Shown: positions 1 through 8,000 of the stretch, piece by piece
Layout of the letters: every line of letters starts with the position of its first letter
Position numbering within the stretch: the first letter of the stretch is position 1
DNA from: Pseudomonadota bacterium
GTDB taxonomy: Bacteria > Pseudomonadota > Alphaproteobacteria > Rhizobiales > Xanthobacteraceae
Direction: 5' to 3'
Assembly (NCBI GenBank): GCA_023423415.1
Contig: JAFAFP010000200.1
Span: 1 to 24,530, forward strand
Length of the DNA stretch: 24,530 nt
Made by a program: the position numbers and the translations under genes
Notes under the pieces: model-generated
Databases searched by the model: none
Told to the model about the DNA's origin: nothing
What the model saw: the letters and a program-made list of their open reading frames with translations, nothing else

Positions 1-1
1 A

Positions 2-1096
2 ACCGGCTCCGCGGTCGGCGAGGTCTGTTTCAACACCGCGATGACGGGATATGAGGAAATCCTCACCGACCCGTCCTATGCCGGCCAGATCATCACCTTC
101 ACCTTCCCCCATATCGGCAATGTCGGCACCAACGACGACGATATCGAAACGGTGAACATGGCGGCGACGCCGGGTGCCCGCGGGGTACTGCTACACTCGT
201 CGATCACTAACCCCTCCAACTATCGCGCCACGCGCCATCTCGACCAATGGTTGCGCGCCCGCGGCATCGTTGGCCTCGCCGGCATCGACACCCGGGCGTT
301 GACGGCGCTCATTCGCGAGAAGGGCATGCCCAATGCCGTGATTGCGCATGAACCTTCGGGCAAATTCAATATCGAGGCGCTGAAGACCGAAGCGCGCGAA
401 TGGCCTGGCCTCGTCGGCATGGATCTCGTGCCGATGGTGACCAGCGCCCAGCGCTTCACCTGGGACGAGACCGAGTGGAAATGGAATGAAGGCTATTCGC
501 GCGCTCAAGACCCCGAATTCCATGTGGTCGCGATCGATTACGGCGTAAAGCGAAACATCCTGCGGCTGCTCGCTTCACAGGGCTGCAAGGTGACTGTGGT
601 GCCGGCGACGACCAGCGCTGAAGACATCATCGGGCTGAAGCCGGATGGCGTGTTTTTATCGAACGGTCCAGGCGATCCCGCGGAGACCGGCAAGTATGCC
701 GTGCCGGTGATCCGCGAGATAGTCGATAAGAGCATGCCGACTTTCGGCATTTGTCTCGGTCATCAAATGCTGGGCATCGCGCTTGGCGGCACGACGATGA
801 AGATGCATCAGGGCCATCATGGCGCCAATCATCCGGTAAAGGATCTGACCACTGGCAAGGTCGAGATCACGTCGATGAATCACGGCTTTGCGCTGGACAA
901 GGACTCGCTGCCGAACAATGTCGATCAGACGCACGTCTCGTTGTTCGACGGCTCCAATTGTGGGATCGCGCTCAAAGATAAGCCGGTCTTCTCGGTCCAG
1001 TACCACCCCGAGGCATCGCCAGGTCCGCGTGACTCCCATTACTTGTTCAAGCGCTTCGTCGACATGATGCGCGAGCACAAGCATAAAGCCGCCTGA
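2..1096 (+). CDS. carA: carbamoyl-phosphate synthase small (glutaminase) subunit, 5'-truncated
   Basis: CarA hydrolyses glutamine and channels ammonia to CarB for carbamoyl phosphate, the precursor of pyrimidines and arginine. The reading frame is open from base 2, and the residues before the first in-window ATG (GEVCFNTAMTGYEEILTDPS) are already conserved CarA sequence. The true start therefore lies outside the window; I estimate about 30 residues are missing. The C-terminal half is a class I glutamine amidotransferase: the nucleophile elbow GICLGHQ has its Cys codon at 752-754, and the His/Glu motif YHPEASPGP lies near the end. The gene converges on the small cysteine-rich gene 12 bp downstream. 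carB lies about 3.9 kb away on the same strand rather than next to it. Identity is certain. Confidence 0.97.
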   Translation, partial: TGSAVGEVCFNTAMTGYEEILTDPSYAGQIITFTFPHIGNVGTNDDDIETVNMAATPGARGVLLHSSITNPSNYRATRHLDQWLRARGIVGLAGIDTRALTALIREKGMPNAVIAHEPSGKFNIEALKTEAREWPGLVGMDLVPMVTSAQRFTWDETEWKWNEGYSRAQDPEFHVVAIDYGVKRNILRLLASQGCKVTVVPATTSAEDIIGLKPDGVFLSNGPGDPAETGKYAVPVIREIVDKSMPTFGICLGHQMLGIALGGTTMKMHQGHHGANHPVKDLTTGKVEITSMNHGFALDKDSLPNNVDQTHVSLFDGSNCGIALKDKPVFSVQYHPEASPGPRDSHYLFKRFVDMMREHKHKAA

Positions 1097-1108
1097 TTGA
1101 TCGGTCCA

Positions 1109-1336
1109 TTACGCACAACATGATCCATCGGTCTGCACCAGCGGACATGGGACCGAGCCATAGGAACAGAAGACACAGCAATCGCCGGGCTTAGGCTTGA
1201 GGCGATTGCCGCAGGCTTTGCAGTCGTAGAAGAACGCGCAGGCATTTTCCGGCATCTCTTCCGGAGCCGCATGCCCACAGACGGGACAGATCAAGACCGA
1301 ACGGGTGACGATCCGCCTCCGTTGGTCACATTGCAA
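1109..1336 (-). CDS. small cysteine-rich protein with GDCCVFCSYG motif (zinc-ribbon-like)
   Basis: A protein of about 75 residues with 12 cysteines in ordered pairs: CPVC, then C-x5-C-x2-C (CAFFYDCKAC), then the block GDCCVFCSYGSVPCP and a terminal CC. The first two pairs look like a zinc ribbon. The CC-x2-C-x6-C block is a signature I recognise from a family of small conserved hypothetical proteins in proteobacteria, sometimes found near metal-resistance genes. No function is established that I know of; metal binding is inference. The only start in frame near the 5' end is a TTG at 1336. The first ten or so residues are not convincing, so translation may begin closer to the CPVC motif. It is convergent with carA. 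Confidence 0.75.
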   Translation of the reverse strand: MQCDQRRRIVTRSVLICPVCGHAAPEEMPENACAFFYDCKACGNRLKPKPGDCCVFCSYGSVPCPLVQTDGSCCA

Positions 1337-1428
1337 TCAGAAATTCGCCCCCAATAGCGGCCCGTGAGCGGAACATGCACATGACGGCTGGCGTTTCCAT
1401 AGATCGCCCCGAACGATGTTGTGCCGCC

Positions 1429-1950
1429 ATGCTTATGACCGAACCGAAAATCCTGACTTTCTTGTTCGCCGATGACGGCGTCATTCCGAACAATCCATCA
1501 CTGCCCCTTCTGCTCTATCCCAAAGTCTTCAACCTCGCCGGCATGGACGACCCAGCCGCTATGATCGAGCAAAGCTTCAAGAAAAATGACTGGGGCGATG
1601 GCTGGCGGAATGGCATCTATGATTATGCGCATTACCATTCCCGCATTCACGAGGCGCTTGCCGTCGCTCGCGGCCGGGCCCGGGTGCGTTTCGGCGGTAG
1701 TGATGGCAAGGAGATCGATGTTGAAGCCGGAGACGCGATGGTGCTGCCGGCCGGCACCGGCCATCAGGGTCTGTGGACGTCATCCGACTTTCTTTTGATC
1801 GGTGCTTATCCGCCATCCGGCACGTATGACCTGTGTCTCGCCTCACCGAGCAAACGCGAGAGAGCGTTACAGACAATCCCGAAAGTGCCGTTGCCGCAAA
1901 CAGACCCCGTGACCGGCCGGGACGGTCCGCTGATGCGCGCCTGGCGCTAG
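1429..1950 (+). CDS. cupin-domain protein, YjlB-like
   Basis: A single-domain cupin of about 173 residues. It has a first cupin motif of the form HYHSRIHE followed by a glycine-rich turn (RGRARVRFGG), and a second motif EAGDAMVLPAGTGHQ. The histidines and glutamate would bind a metal. The overall pattern, with an N-terminal FLFADDGVIPNNPSLPLLLY segment, resembles the uncharacterised Bacillus YjlB family. I chose ATG 1429 (an alternative is 1435) because family similarity starts just after it, although the frame is open to an ATG at 1375. The substrate is unknown. The small interrupted gene starts 11 bp after its stop, so the two were probably co-transcribed. Confidence 0.85.
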   Translation: MLMTEPKILTFLFADDGVIPNNPSLPLLLYPKVFNLAGMDDPAAMIEQSFKKNDWGDGWRNGIYDYAHYHSRIHEALAVARGRARVRFGGSDGKEIDVEAGDAMVLPAGTGHQGLWTSSDFLLIGAYPPSGTYDLCLASPSKRERALQTIPKVPLPQTDPVTGRDGPLMRAWR

Positions 1951-1960
1951 GGAGCGGCTC

Positions 1961-2227
1961 ATGGACGATGACCTGCATACGATGAACCGCGATCAGCTTA
2001 TGGACGAAGTGCGGCGACGGCGCGCCGGCATCCGGGCTCATCGCGACAGCAGCGGTCATGTTTTATGCTGGCGTCACCCGCAATTGTGGAGGTTGTTGCC
2101 GGAGTCCATCCCTGACGACATCGCCGCACCGCCTTAGCCGCAATTCCTGCGCGGCTGCGTCAAATACCGGGAGTCGCTTGAGCGAGAATTGCCGCGGGCG
2201 GCGGTTCACAACAAGGAATATTCGTAA
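1961..2227 (+). pseudogene. conserved small protein interrupted by an in-frame TAG
   Basis: ATG 1961, preceded by GGAG at 1951-1954, opens a frame of 58 codons with the block GIRAHRDSSGHVLCWRHP and then LWRLLPE, ending at TAG 2135-2137. The same frame continues immediately as PQFLRGCVKYRESLE and runs to TAA 2225-2227. I recognise both halves as one small conserved proteobacterial family of about 80-90 residues, in which this joint normally reads W-P-x-F (a tryptophan before the proline). The simplest reading is a TGG to TAG nonsense change. Without it the product would be 88 residues. The function of the family is unknown. It probably shares a transcript with the upstream cupin gene. The alternative is a sequencing error. 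Confidence 0.8.
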
Positions 2228-2338
2228 AGCGATACTTGCCCCTTGTCACAGGCGGCAAAGCCGGGGCATCCATAGACCGTCCGGCAAATGCCGCATCGCC
2301 CGGCCGACATGGGCGCTGACGATGGAGACGGCGCGTCC

Positions 2339-3040
2339 ATGTCCGACTGGGTTTCGTTCTTCGATTCCGATCATTCGATCTACGTGAACGCGCGTCATCG
2401 CGAGGTGCATGCACGGATCACTGGCGACGGTATGCTGGCGCATGTCGAACGCAGCGACCGCGTTTTGGACTATGGCTGCGGCGAGGCGGCCTATGCCGAG
2501 CGGCTGGTGCGCGAAGCGGAAAGCCTGATGCTTTGCGAAGCCGCGCCGAATTTGCGTGAAGCGCTGAAGCGGCGCGTGGCGCATGAACGTTACATCCGTG
2601 TCATGTCGCCGGAAGAGGCTGCGGCGCTCCCGGACGGTTCGTTCGAAGTCATCATCATGCATTCGGTGTCGCAGTATCTGTCCGCAACGCAACTGGACGA
2701 TTTGCTAGCGATGTTTCGCCGTTTGCTGGGACTTGATGGAAAGCTCGTCATCGGCGATGTCGTGCAGCCCGACACGCCCGCATGGAAAGACGCGCTGGCG
2801 CTGCTGCGCTTTGGATGGCGCGATGGCTTCTTTCTCGCCGCAGTGGCTGGATTGGTCCGCACGGCTTTGTCGGACTACTCGAAATTGAGGAAAGATGCCG
2901 GCCTGTCACGCTACAGCGAAGATGATATCCGCAAAAAGCTCGAGCGTGCCGGCTTTCGCGGACAGCGATATTTTCCAAACATTGGGCATCTGCAGACGCG
3001 GATGACGTTTATCGCTGTTCCAAAATTAACCACATCTTGA
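2339..3040 (+). CDS. class I SAM-dependent methyltransferase
   Basis: A 233-residue protein with the Rossmann-fold SAM site: motif I RVLDYGCGEA at residues 41-50, an acidic residue after the second strand (LCEAAPN), and a post-motif strand FEVIIMHSVSQYL followed by LDGKLVIGDVV. This is the layout of small-molecule methyltransferases of the Methyltransf_11/25 type. The segment after the core (residues about 155-200) is longer and more hydrophobic, and may form a substrate lid. The frame is open to an ATG at 2288. I prefer ATG 2339, which has GGAG 13 bp upstream and a natural N-terminus (MSDWVSFFD). The substrate cannot be inferred. It is on the same strand as the cupin and the broken small gene. 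Confidence 0.85.
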   Translation: MSDWVSFFDSDHSIYVNARHREVHARITGDGMLAHVERSDRVLDYGCGEAAYAERLVREAESLMLCEAAPNLREALKRRVAHERYIRVMSPEEAAALPDGSFEVIIMHSVSQYLSATQLDDLLAMFRRLLGLDGKLVIGDVVQPDTPAWKDALALLRFGWRDGFFLAAVAGLVRTALSDYSKLRKDAGLSRYSEDDIRKKLERAGFRGQRYFPNIGHLQTRMTFIAVPKLTTS

Positions 3041-3125
3041 TCTTAACCATGCCCGTTGTGGTTACCCGTTAGTTATCACGCCGTCTCGAACTTGATCCCG
3101 ATCACGCGTCAGTTATCGTGTGATT

Positions 3126-3202
3126 GGCCCGGTGGCGGAGCGGCGACGCAGAGGTTGTGCAAGACCTCATCCAGCCTGGTTCGAATCCAGGCCGGGCCTC
3201 CA
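3126..3202 (+). tRNA. tRNA-Cys (GCA), with an 8-nt anticodon loop
   Basis: It folds as a cloverleaf. The perfect 7-bp acceptor stem pairs 3126-3132 with 3192-3198. The discriminator is U (T3199), followed by an encoded CCA at 3200-3202. The D arm has a GCG/CGC stem and the GG pair in its loop. The T arm pairs CCTGG with CCAGG around TTCGAAT. U73 and a GCA triplet preceded by U indicate cysteine. The anticodon stem pairs 3151-3155 (GAGGT) with 3164-3168 (ACCTC) and leaves TGTGCAAG, 8 nt rather than 7. A terminator hairpin follows 7 bp after the CCA end. Confidence 0.88.
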
Positions 3203-3209
3203 AATTTCG

Positions 3210-3244
3210 AAGGCGGAACCCGATGGCGGATCGGGCTCCGCCTT
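3210..3244 (+). terminator. intrinsic terminator after tRNA-Cys
   Basis: Inverted repeat AAGGCGGA-A-CCCGAT / ATCGGG-C-TCCGCCTT around the loop GGCGG (14 pairs, one mismatch), ending in TTT and a pyrimidine-rich tail. It sits directly behind the tRNA and probably ends its transcript, separating it from the DUF4180 gene. Confidence 0.8.
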
Positions 3245-3302
3245 TCCGTCTTATGGAAGGACAGTCGCGCTCGTTTACACTAACTGTGCAGTTAAGTGTC
3301 TG

Positions 3303-3671
3303 ATGCCTGATATTGCCAAAGACATTCATTCCGATCACGTTCTGATCTGCGATGAGAATGGCGCCAAGCTCGCGCAGGAACGCGACGCCAATGATCTGCT
3401 CAGCGCTGCTTTCGAGCATGGCGCGACGTTGGTGGCGATCCCCGTTGCGCGGCTAGACGACGACTTCTTTCGCCTCAACACGCGCCTCGCTGGCGAGGTG
3501 GTCCAGAAATTCGTCAATTACAAAGTCCGACTCGCGATCGTCGGCGACATCTCGCCGCAGATTGCAGAGAGCAAGGCACTCCATGACTTCGTCCACGAAG
3601 CCAATCGCGGACAACAGCTCTGGTTCGTGAAGGACATGGCCGAGTTGGAAGCGCGTCTCGCCCCGAAATAA
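3303..3671 (+). CDS. DUF4180-family protein
   Basis: A 122-residue soluble protein matching the pattern I know for DUF4180: an N-terminal part with DANDLLSAAFEHGA, then PVARLDDDFFRLNTRLAGE, VVQKFVNYKVRLAIVGDIS and a C-terminal HEANRGQQLWFVKD. The function is unknown. The DFF.L.T..AGE..QKF core suggests an alpha/beta fold related to STAS-like or SpoIIAA-like proteins, which is inference. The frame is open back to 3120, but that would run through the tRNA and its terminator, so ATG 3303 is the sensible start. Its stop codon is separated by a single base from the stop of the convergent YihY-type gene. Confidence 0.85.
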   Translation: MPDIAKDIHSDHVLICDENGAKLAQERDANDLLSAAFEHGATLVAIPVARLDDDFFRLNTRLAGEVVQKFVNYKVRLAIVGDISPQIAESKALHDFVHEANRGQQLWFVKDMAELEARLAPK

Positions 3672-3672
3672 G

Positions 3673-4824
3673 TCAGCCTTGCGCCGCGCCAACTGTGTCG
3701 GCCATCGTCGCGCCACGAGTGCCCAGTGGTTTTCGGCTGCCAACTGTTGAATCGCGTGCGGTCTGGTGCTCGATCTCAGCGTTGAGTTCGGCGCCAACAA
3801 GTATCGCCGTTGATGTCAGCCACAGCCACATCATCAGGCCGATGGCGGCGCCGAGCGAACCATACGTTGCATTGTAGTCGGCAAAGTTCGACAAATACCA
3901 GGAGAACAACACCGAGCCTGTGACCCATAACAGTGTCGCCACGATAGACCCGACACTCAGCCAGCGCCATTGCGCCGGCCGGCGGCTGGGTCCGTATCGA
4001 TAGAGCACAGCCAAGGCAAGCGCGACAACGATCATAATCGCTGGCCATCGCAGCAGCGCGATAGCGCGCTCACCCCAGGTGTCGATGGCAAGCCAACTGA
4101 ATGCAAGCGGCAGGACAACGACGGCACCGATCGCGATGAGCAGCAACACCAGCGCGCCGAGTGTCATCGTCAGGGACAACAGATTGAGTTTGATGAAGCT
4201 GCGCGTCTCGGTCTCGTCATAGGTGACGTTCAGCGCATCGATCATCGCCTTCATCCCGGCATTCGCACTCCAGATTGCGAGCAGCACCCCGATGATGAAG
4301 GCTGAGCCAAGTTGCCCTCCGCCGGCCTGCGCAATCCGCGAAATCTGCTCATTGACAATGCCGAAGGCGCCGGCCGGCATCAGGTCCGCAGCGAAAGCCA
4401 GATGCTTGCCGATGGTCGCCGCGTCCGCAAACAATGCGTAAAATGACACCAGCGCCGTGATGGCCGGAAACAGGGCCAACAAGCTGTAGAACACAACCCC
4501 AGCCGCGACCGCGAGCAACCGGTCGTCGTTGATTTCAGCATAGGTCCGCCAGGCGATATCGCGCCATCCGGCGACCGGAATTTCAAACGGAGAAACCGCA
4601 CGGCGGCCGCGTCCCGGCTCATTGGCGCGGGCGAGTTGAACGATGTGCGGCTCGTCCGCGGGGAGCGCCCTCCCAGACGGGTGCCCGTCCCTCGGCCGCT
4701 TTCTGGAACTTCTGCTCGGTTTTTCGTACCAGGCCGCCAAGCCGATGGCTGCAATGAGGGCCAGGCCGGTGATCCAGGCTGAAACGTCGTGGGAATGCGG
4801 TTTTAAAGGCTTGCGGGCGGCCAT
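3673..4824 (-). CDS. YihY/BrkB-family inner membrane protein
   Basis: About 383 residues. After a basic, proline-rich N-terminal region with one predicted membrane segment (WITGLALIAAIGLAAWY) comes the YihY/BrkB (formerly 'ribonuclease BN') domain. It begins with WRDIAWRTYAEINDDRLLAVAAGVVFY and has about six membrane segments, including SFYALFADAATIGKH, the AIWSANAGMKAMIDALN block, the ITGSVLFSWY-like helix and the final GAAIGLMMWLWLT segment. The C-terminal tail is polar. Despite the old name the family is an integral membrane protein of uncertain role, not a nuclease. The frame extends upstream to 5085, across the carB start. I placed the start at ATG 4824; ATG 4842 is an alternative. It is divergent from carB. 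Confidence 0.88.
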   Translation of the reverse strand: MAARKPLKPHSHDVSAWITGLALIAAIGLAAWYEKPSRSSRKRPRDGHPSGRALPADEPHIVQLARANEPGRGRRAVSPFEIPVAGWRDIAWRTYAEINDDRLLAVAAGVVFYSLLALFPAITALVSFYALFADAATIGKHLAFAADLMPAGAFGIVNEQISRIAQAGGGQLGSAFIIGVLLAIWSANAGMKAMIDALNVTYDETETRSFIKLNLLSLTMTLGALVLLLIAIGAVVVLPLAFSWLAIDTWGERAIALLRWPAIMIVVALALAVLYRYGPSRRPAQWRWLSVGSIVATLLWVTGSVLFSWYLSNFADYNATYGSLGAAIGLMMWLWLTSTAILVGAELNAEIEHQTARDSTVGSRKPLGTRGATMADTVGAAQG

Positions 4825-4966
4825 CGTCCGATCTCGGGGCATGCCGCTAACGCAAATCTGTGACCAAAGTTGCCGGAATCGGTCCCTTTCGCCTTCCCCC
4901 CTCGCCGATTCTGGTCTAACACCGGGCCGCGCGAGGCCGCACGCCTTCTGCGCCTGGCCAGGGGAC

Positions 4967-4990
4967 GCGCGCAAAGCGCGCCCTTTTTTT
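4967..4990 (+). terminator. terminator-like hairpin in the carB leader (possible attenuator)
   Basis: Stem GCGCGC / GCGCGC with loop AAA, followed at once by CC and seven T residues (4984-4990), reading toward carB. Its last T lies 42 bp before the carB ATG. The minus strand has no T tail, so it acts on the + strand only. No + strand gene lies between it and the end of DUF4180 at 3671, so it probably acts on a carB leader transcript. Confidence 0.65.
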
Positions 4991-5032
4991 ATGTGCCGAA
5001 GCTTGTGCCCAGTCTGAGTGTCCGCGGAGCCG

Positions 5033-8000
5033 ATGCCAAAAAGAACCGACATTAAATCGATCCTGATCATTGGCGCAGGCCCCATCGTTATCGGACAGGC
5101 CTGCGAATTCGACTATTCCGGCACCCAGGCCTGCAAGGCGCTACGCGAAGAGGGCTACCGGATTGTCCTGGTCAATTCCAATCCGGCTACCATCATGACC
5201 GATCCGGATTTGGCCGACGCGACCTATATCGAGCCGATCACACCGGAAATCGTCGCCAAGATCATCGAGAAGGAGCGGCCGGACGCGCTGCTCCCCACCA
5301 TGGGCGGGCAGACCGCCCTGAACTGCGCGCTGTCCCTGAAGCGTATGGGTGTGCTCGACCAGTTCAATGTTCAAATGATCGGCGCCACCGCCGAAGCCAT
5401 CGACAAGGCCGAGGACCGCGAGTTGTTCCGCGAGGCCATGCACAAGATCGGGCTGGAGACGCCACGCTCGGCAATGGCCAATGCCTCCGGCCTGAAGCAA
5501 GCGGACCGCGCCAAGCAAACCGCCGAAATCGAAGCGATCAAGGCGCGCGGGCTGCCGGACGCCGAACAGGCGAAGGCCATCGCCGCGTTTGAGGCAACTT
5601 GGTCCGCCGGCGAAGCGGAGCGCAAGAAGCGCTACATCGAACGGGGCCTGATCGAAGCGCTGGAAGCGCTCTCTGTGATCGGCCTGCCGGCCATCATTCG
5701 TCCGTCCTTCACCCTTGCAGGTACGGGGGGCGGCATTGCCTATACGCGCGAAGAGTACCTGGAGATCATCGAGCGCGGCCTCGACGCCTCGCCGACCACC
5801 GAAGTGCTGATCGAAGAATCGGTCCTCGGCTGGAAGGAATTCGAGATGGAAGTGGTCCGCGACAAGGCGGACAATTGCATCATCATCTGCTCGATCGAAA
5901 ACATCGACCCGATGGGCGTGCATACCGGGGACTCGATCACCGTCGCACCGGCGCTGACTCTGACTGACAAAGAATACCAGATGATGCGCGACGCCTCGGT
6001 CGCGGTGCTGCGCGAGATCGGCGTCGAGACCGGCGGATCGAATGTGCAGTTCGCGGTGAATCCGGCGGACGGACGCCTTGTCGTCATCGAGATGAACCCG
6101 CGCGTGTCGCGCTCGTCGGCGCTGGCCTCGAAGGCCACTGGCTTCCCGATCGCCAAGGTCGCGGCCAAGCTCGCCGTCGGCTACACGCTGGACGAGATCG
6201 CCAACGACATCACCGGTGGTGCAACGCCGGCCTCGTTCGAACCGACAATCGACTACGTCGTCACCAAGATCCCACGCTTTGCGTTCGAGAAATTCGTTGG
6301 CGCCTCACAGGTGCTGACAACCTCGATGAAATCGGTCGGTGAAGCGATGGCGATCGGCCGCACCTTCCAGGAATCGCTGCAGAAGGCGTTGCGCTCGCTC
6401 GAAACCGGCCTCTCCGGACTCGATGACATCGCGATCGAAGGCCTCGATGAAGGTGACGACAAGAACGCCATTCGCGCCGCGCTCGGCACGCCAACGCCGG
6501 ACCGCCTGCTGAAAGTCGCCCAGGCGATGCGGCTCGGCCAGGACGACGACTTGATCCATGCCGCCTGCAAGATAGATCCGTGGTTCCTCGAACAGATCCG
6601 CGGCATTGTCGAGATGGAAACCGTTATCAAGGCGAAGGGCCTGCCGACGACTCCAGGCGCTCTCCGTCGTCTGAAGGCGATGGGCTTTTCCGATGCTCGC
6701 CTGGCGAAACTTACCGGCCAGACCGTCGCCGCGGTGACGAAGCAGCGGCACGCGTTGGACGTGCGCCCGGTGTTCAAGCGCATTGACACCTGCGCGGCCG
6801 AATTCGCCTCGCCCACTGCCTATATGTATTCGACTTATGAAGCGCCGTTCGCGGGCACGCCATCGAACGAAGCAGCGCCGTCAGATCGAAAGAAGGTCGT
6901 CATCCTCGGCGGCGGCCCGAACCGGATCGGCCAGGGCATCGAGTTCGACTATTGCTGCTGTCATGCCTGCTTCGCGCTGAAAGATGCGGGCTATGAGACC
7001 ATCATGGTCAACTGCAATCCGGAAACGGTATCGACCGACTACGACACATCGGATCGATTGTATTTCGAACCGCTGACTGCGGAAGACGTGCTCGAGATCA
7101 TCGACATCGAGCGCAGCAAGGGCACACTGCATGGCGTGATCGTGCAGTTCGGCGGACAGACACCACTGAAGCTTGCCGAAGCGCTCGAACAGGCCAATGT
7201 GCCGATCCTCGGCACTTCGCCGGACATGATTGACCTGGCTGAGGATCGCGACCGGTTCAAGAAGCTGCTCGACACGCTTGGCTTGAAGCAGCCGCAAAAT
7301 GCGATTGCGACGTCGCCGCAGGAAGCACGCGAGATTGCAGGCCAGATCGGTTTCCCGATCGTGATCCGGCCATCTTATGTACTCGGCGGACGCGCGATGG
7401 AGATCGTGCACGATTCGCATCAGCTCGATCGGTATCTGCAGCGGCTCACCGGCGACCTCGATCGTCCGTCGGAACTTGTTGTATCGGCAAAACGTCCGCT
7501 GCTGCTCGACCGCTATCTCTCGGACGCGGTGGAAGTCGACGTCGATTGCCTTGCCGACGGCAAGGACACGTTCATCGTCGGCATTATGGAGCATATCGAG
7601 GAGGCCGGCGTGCATTCGGGCGACAGCGCCTGCGCCCTGCCGCCGCACTCTCTGGATCCTGACCTGATTGCCGAACTGGAGCGGCAGACCCGCGCTCTGG
7701 CGCTCGCGCTCAAAGTCGGCGGTCTGATGAACGTGCAATACGCGATCAAGGATCGCGAGATTTATGTACTCGAAGTAAACCCGCGCGCCTCGCGAACCGT
7801 TCCGTTCGTCGCCAAGGTGATCGGGTTGCCTGTAGCCAAGATCGCCTCCCGGGTCATGGCGGGCGAAACCCTGGCGAGCTTCAAACTTCAGATGCCGCGC
7901 ATCGAGCATACCGGCGTCAAAGAGGCCGTTTTCCCGTTCGCCCGTTTCCCCGGCGTCGATACCGTGCTGGGACCGGAGATGAAATCCACCGGCGAAGTCA

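Noticed and set aside
3092..3105. FNR-like TTGATCCCGATCAC before tRNA-Cys
   Set aside because: The last half-site base is wrong, there is no reason for oxygen control of this tRNA, and no matching -10 at the right distance.
1961..3202. The odd tRNA-Cys near the amber-interrupted gene as a dedicated suppressor of that TAG
   Set aside because: The tRNA carries GCA, not CUA, and an expanded loop would favour four-base reading rather than amber decoding. Proximity alone is not evidence.
3120..3302. N-terminal extension of the DUF4180 protein to 3120
   Set aside because: It would translate the tRNA and its terminator; the family N-terminus starts at ATG 3303.
4825..5085. N-terminal extension of the YihY-type protein into carB
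   Set aside because: It overlaps the carB start on the opposite strand, and the extension has no family-like sequence.
6881..7909. 342-codon minus-strand frame inside carB
   Set aside because: It lies entirely antisense to conserved CarB sequence and has no recognisable domain.
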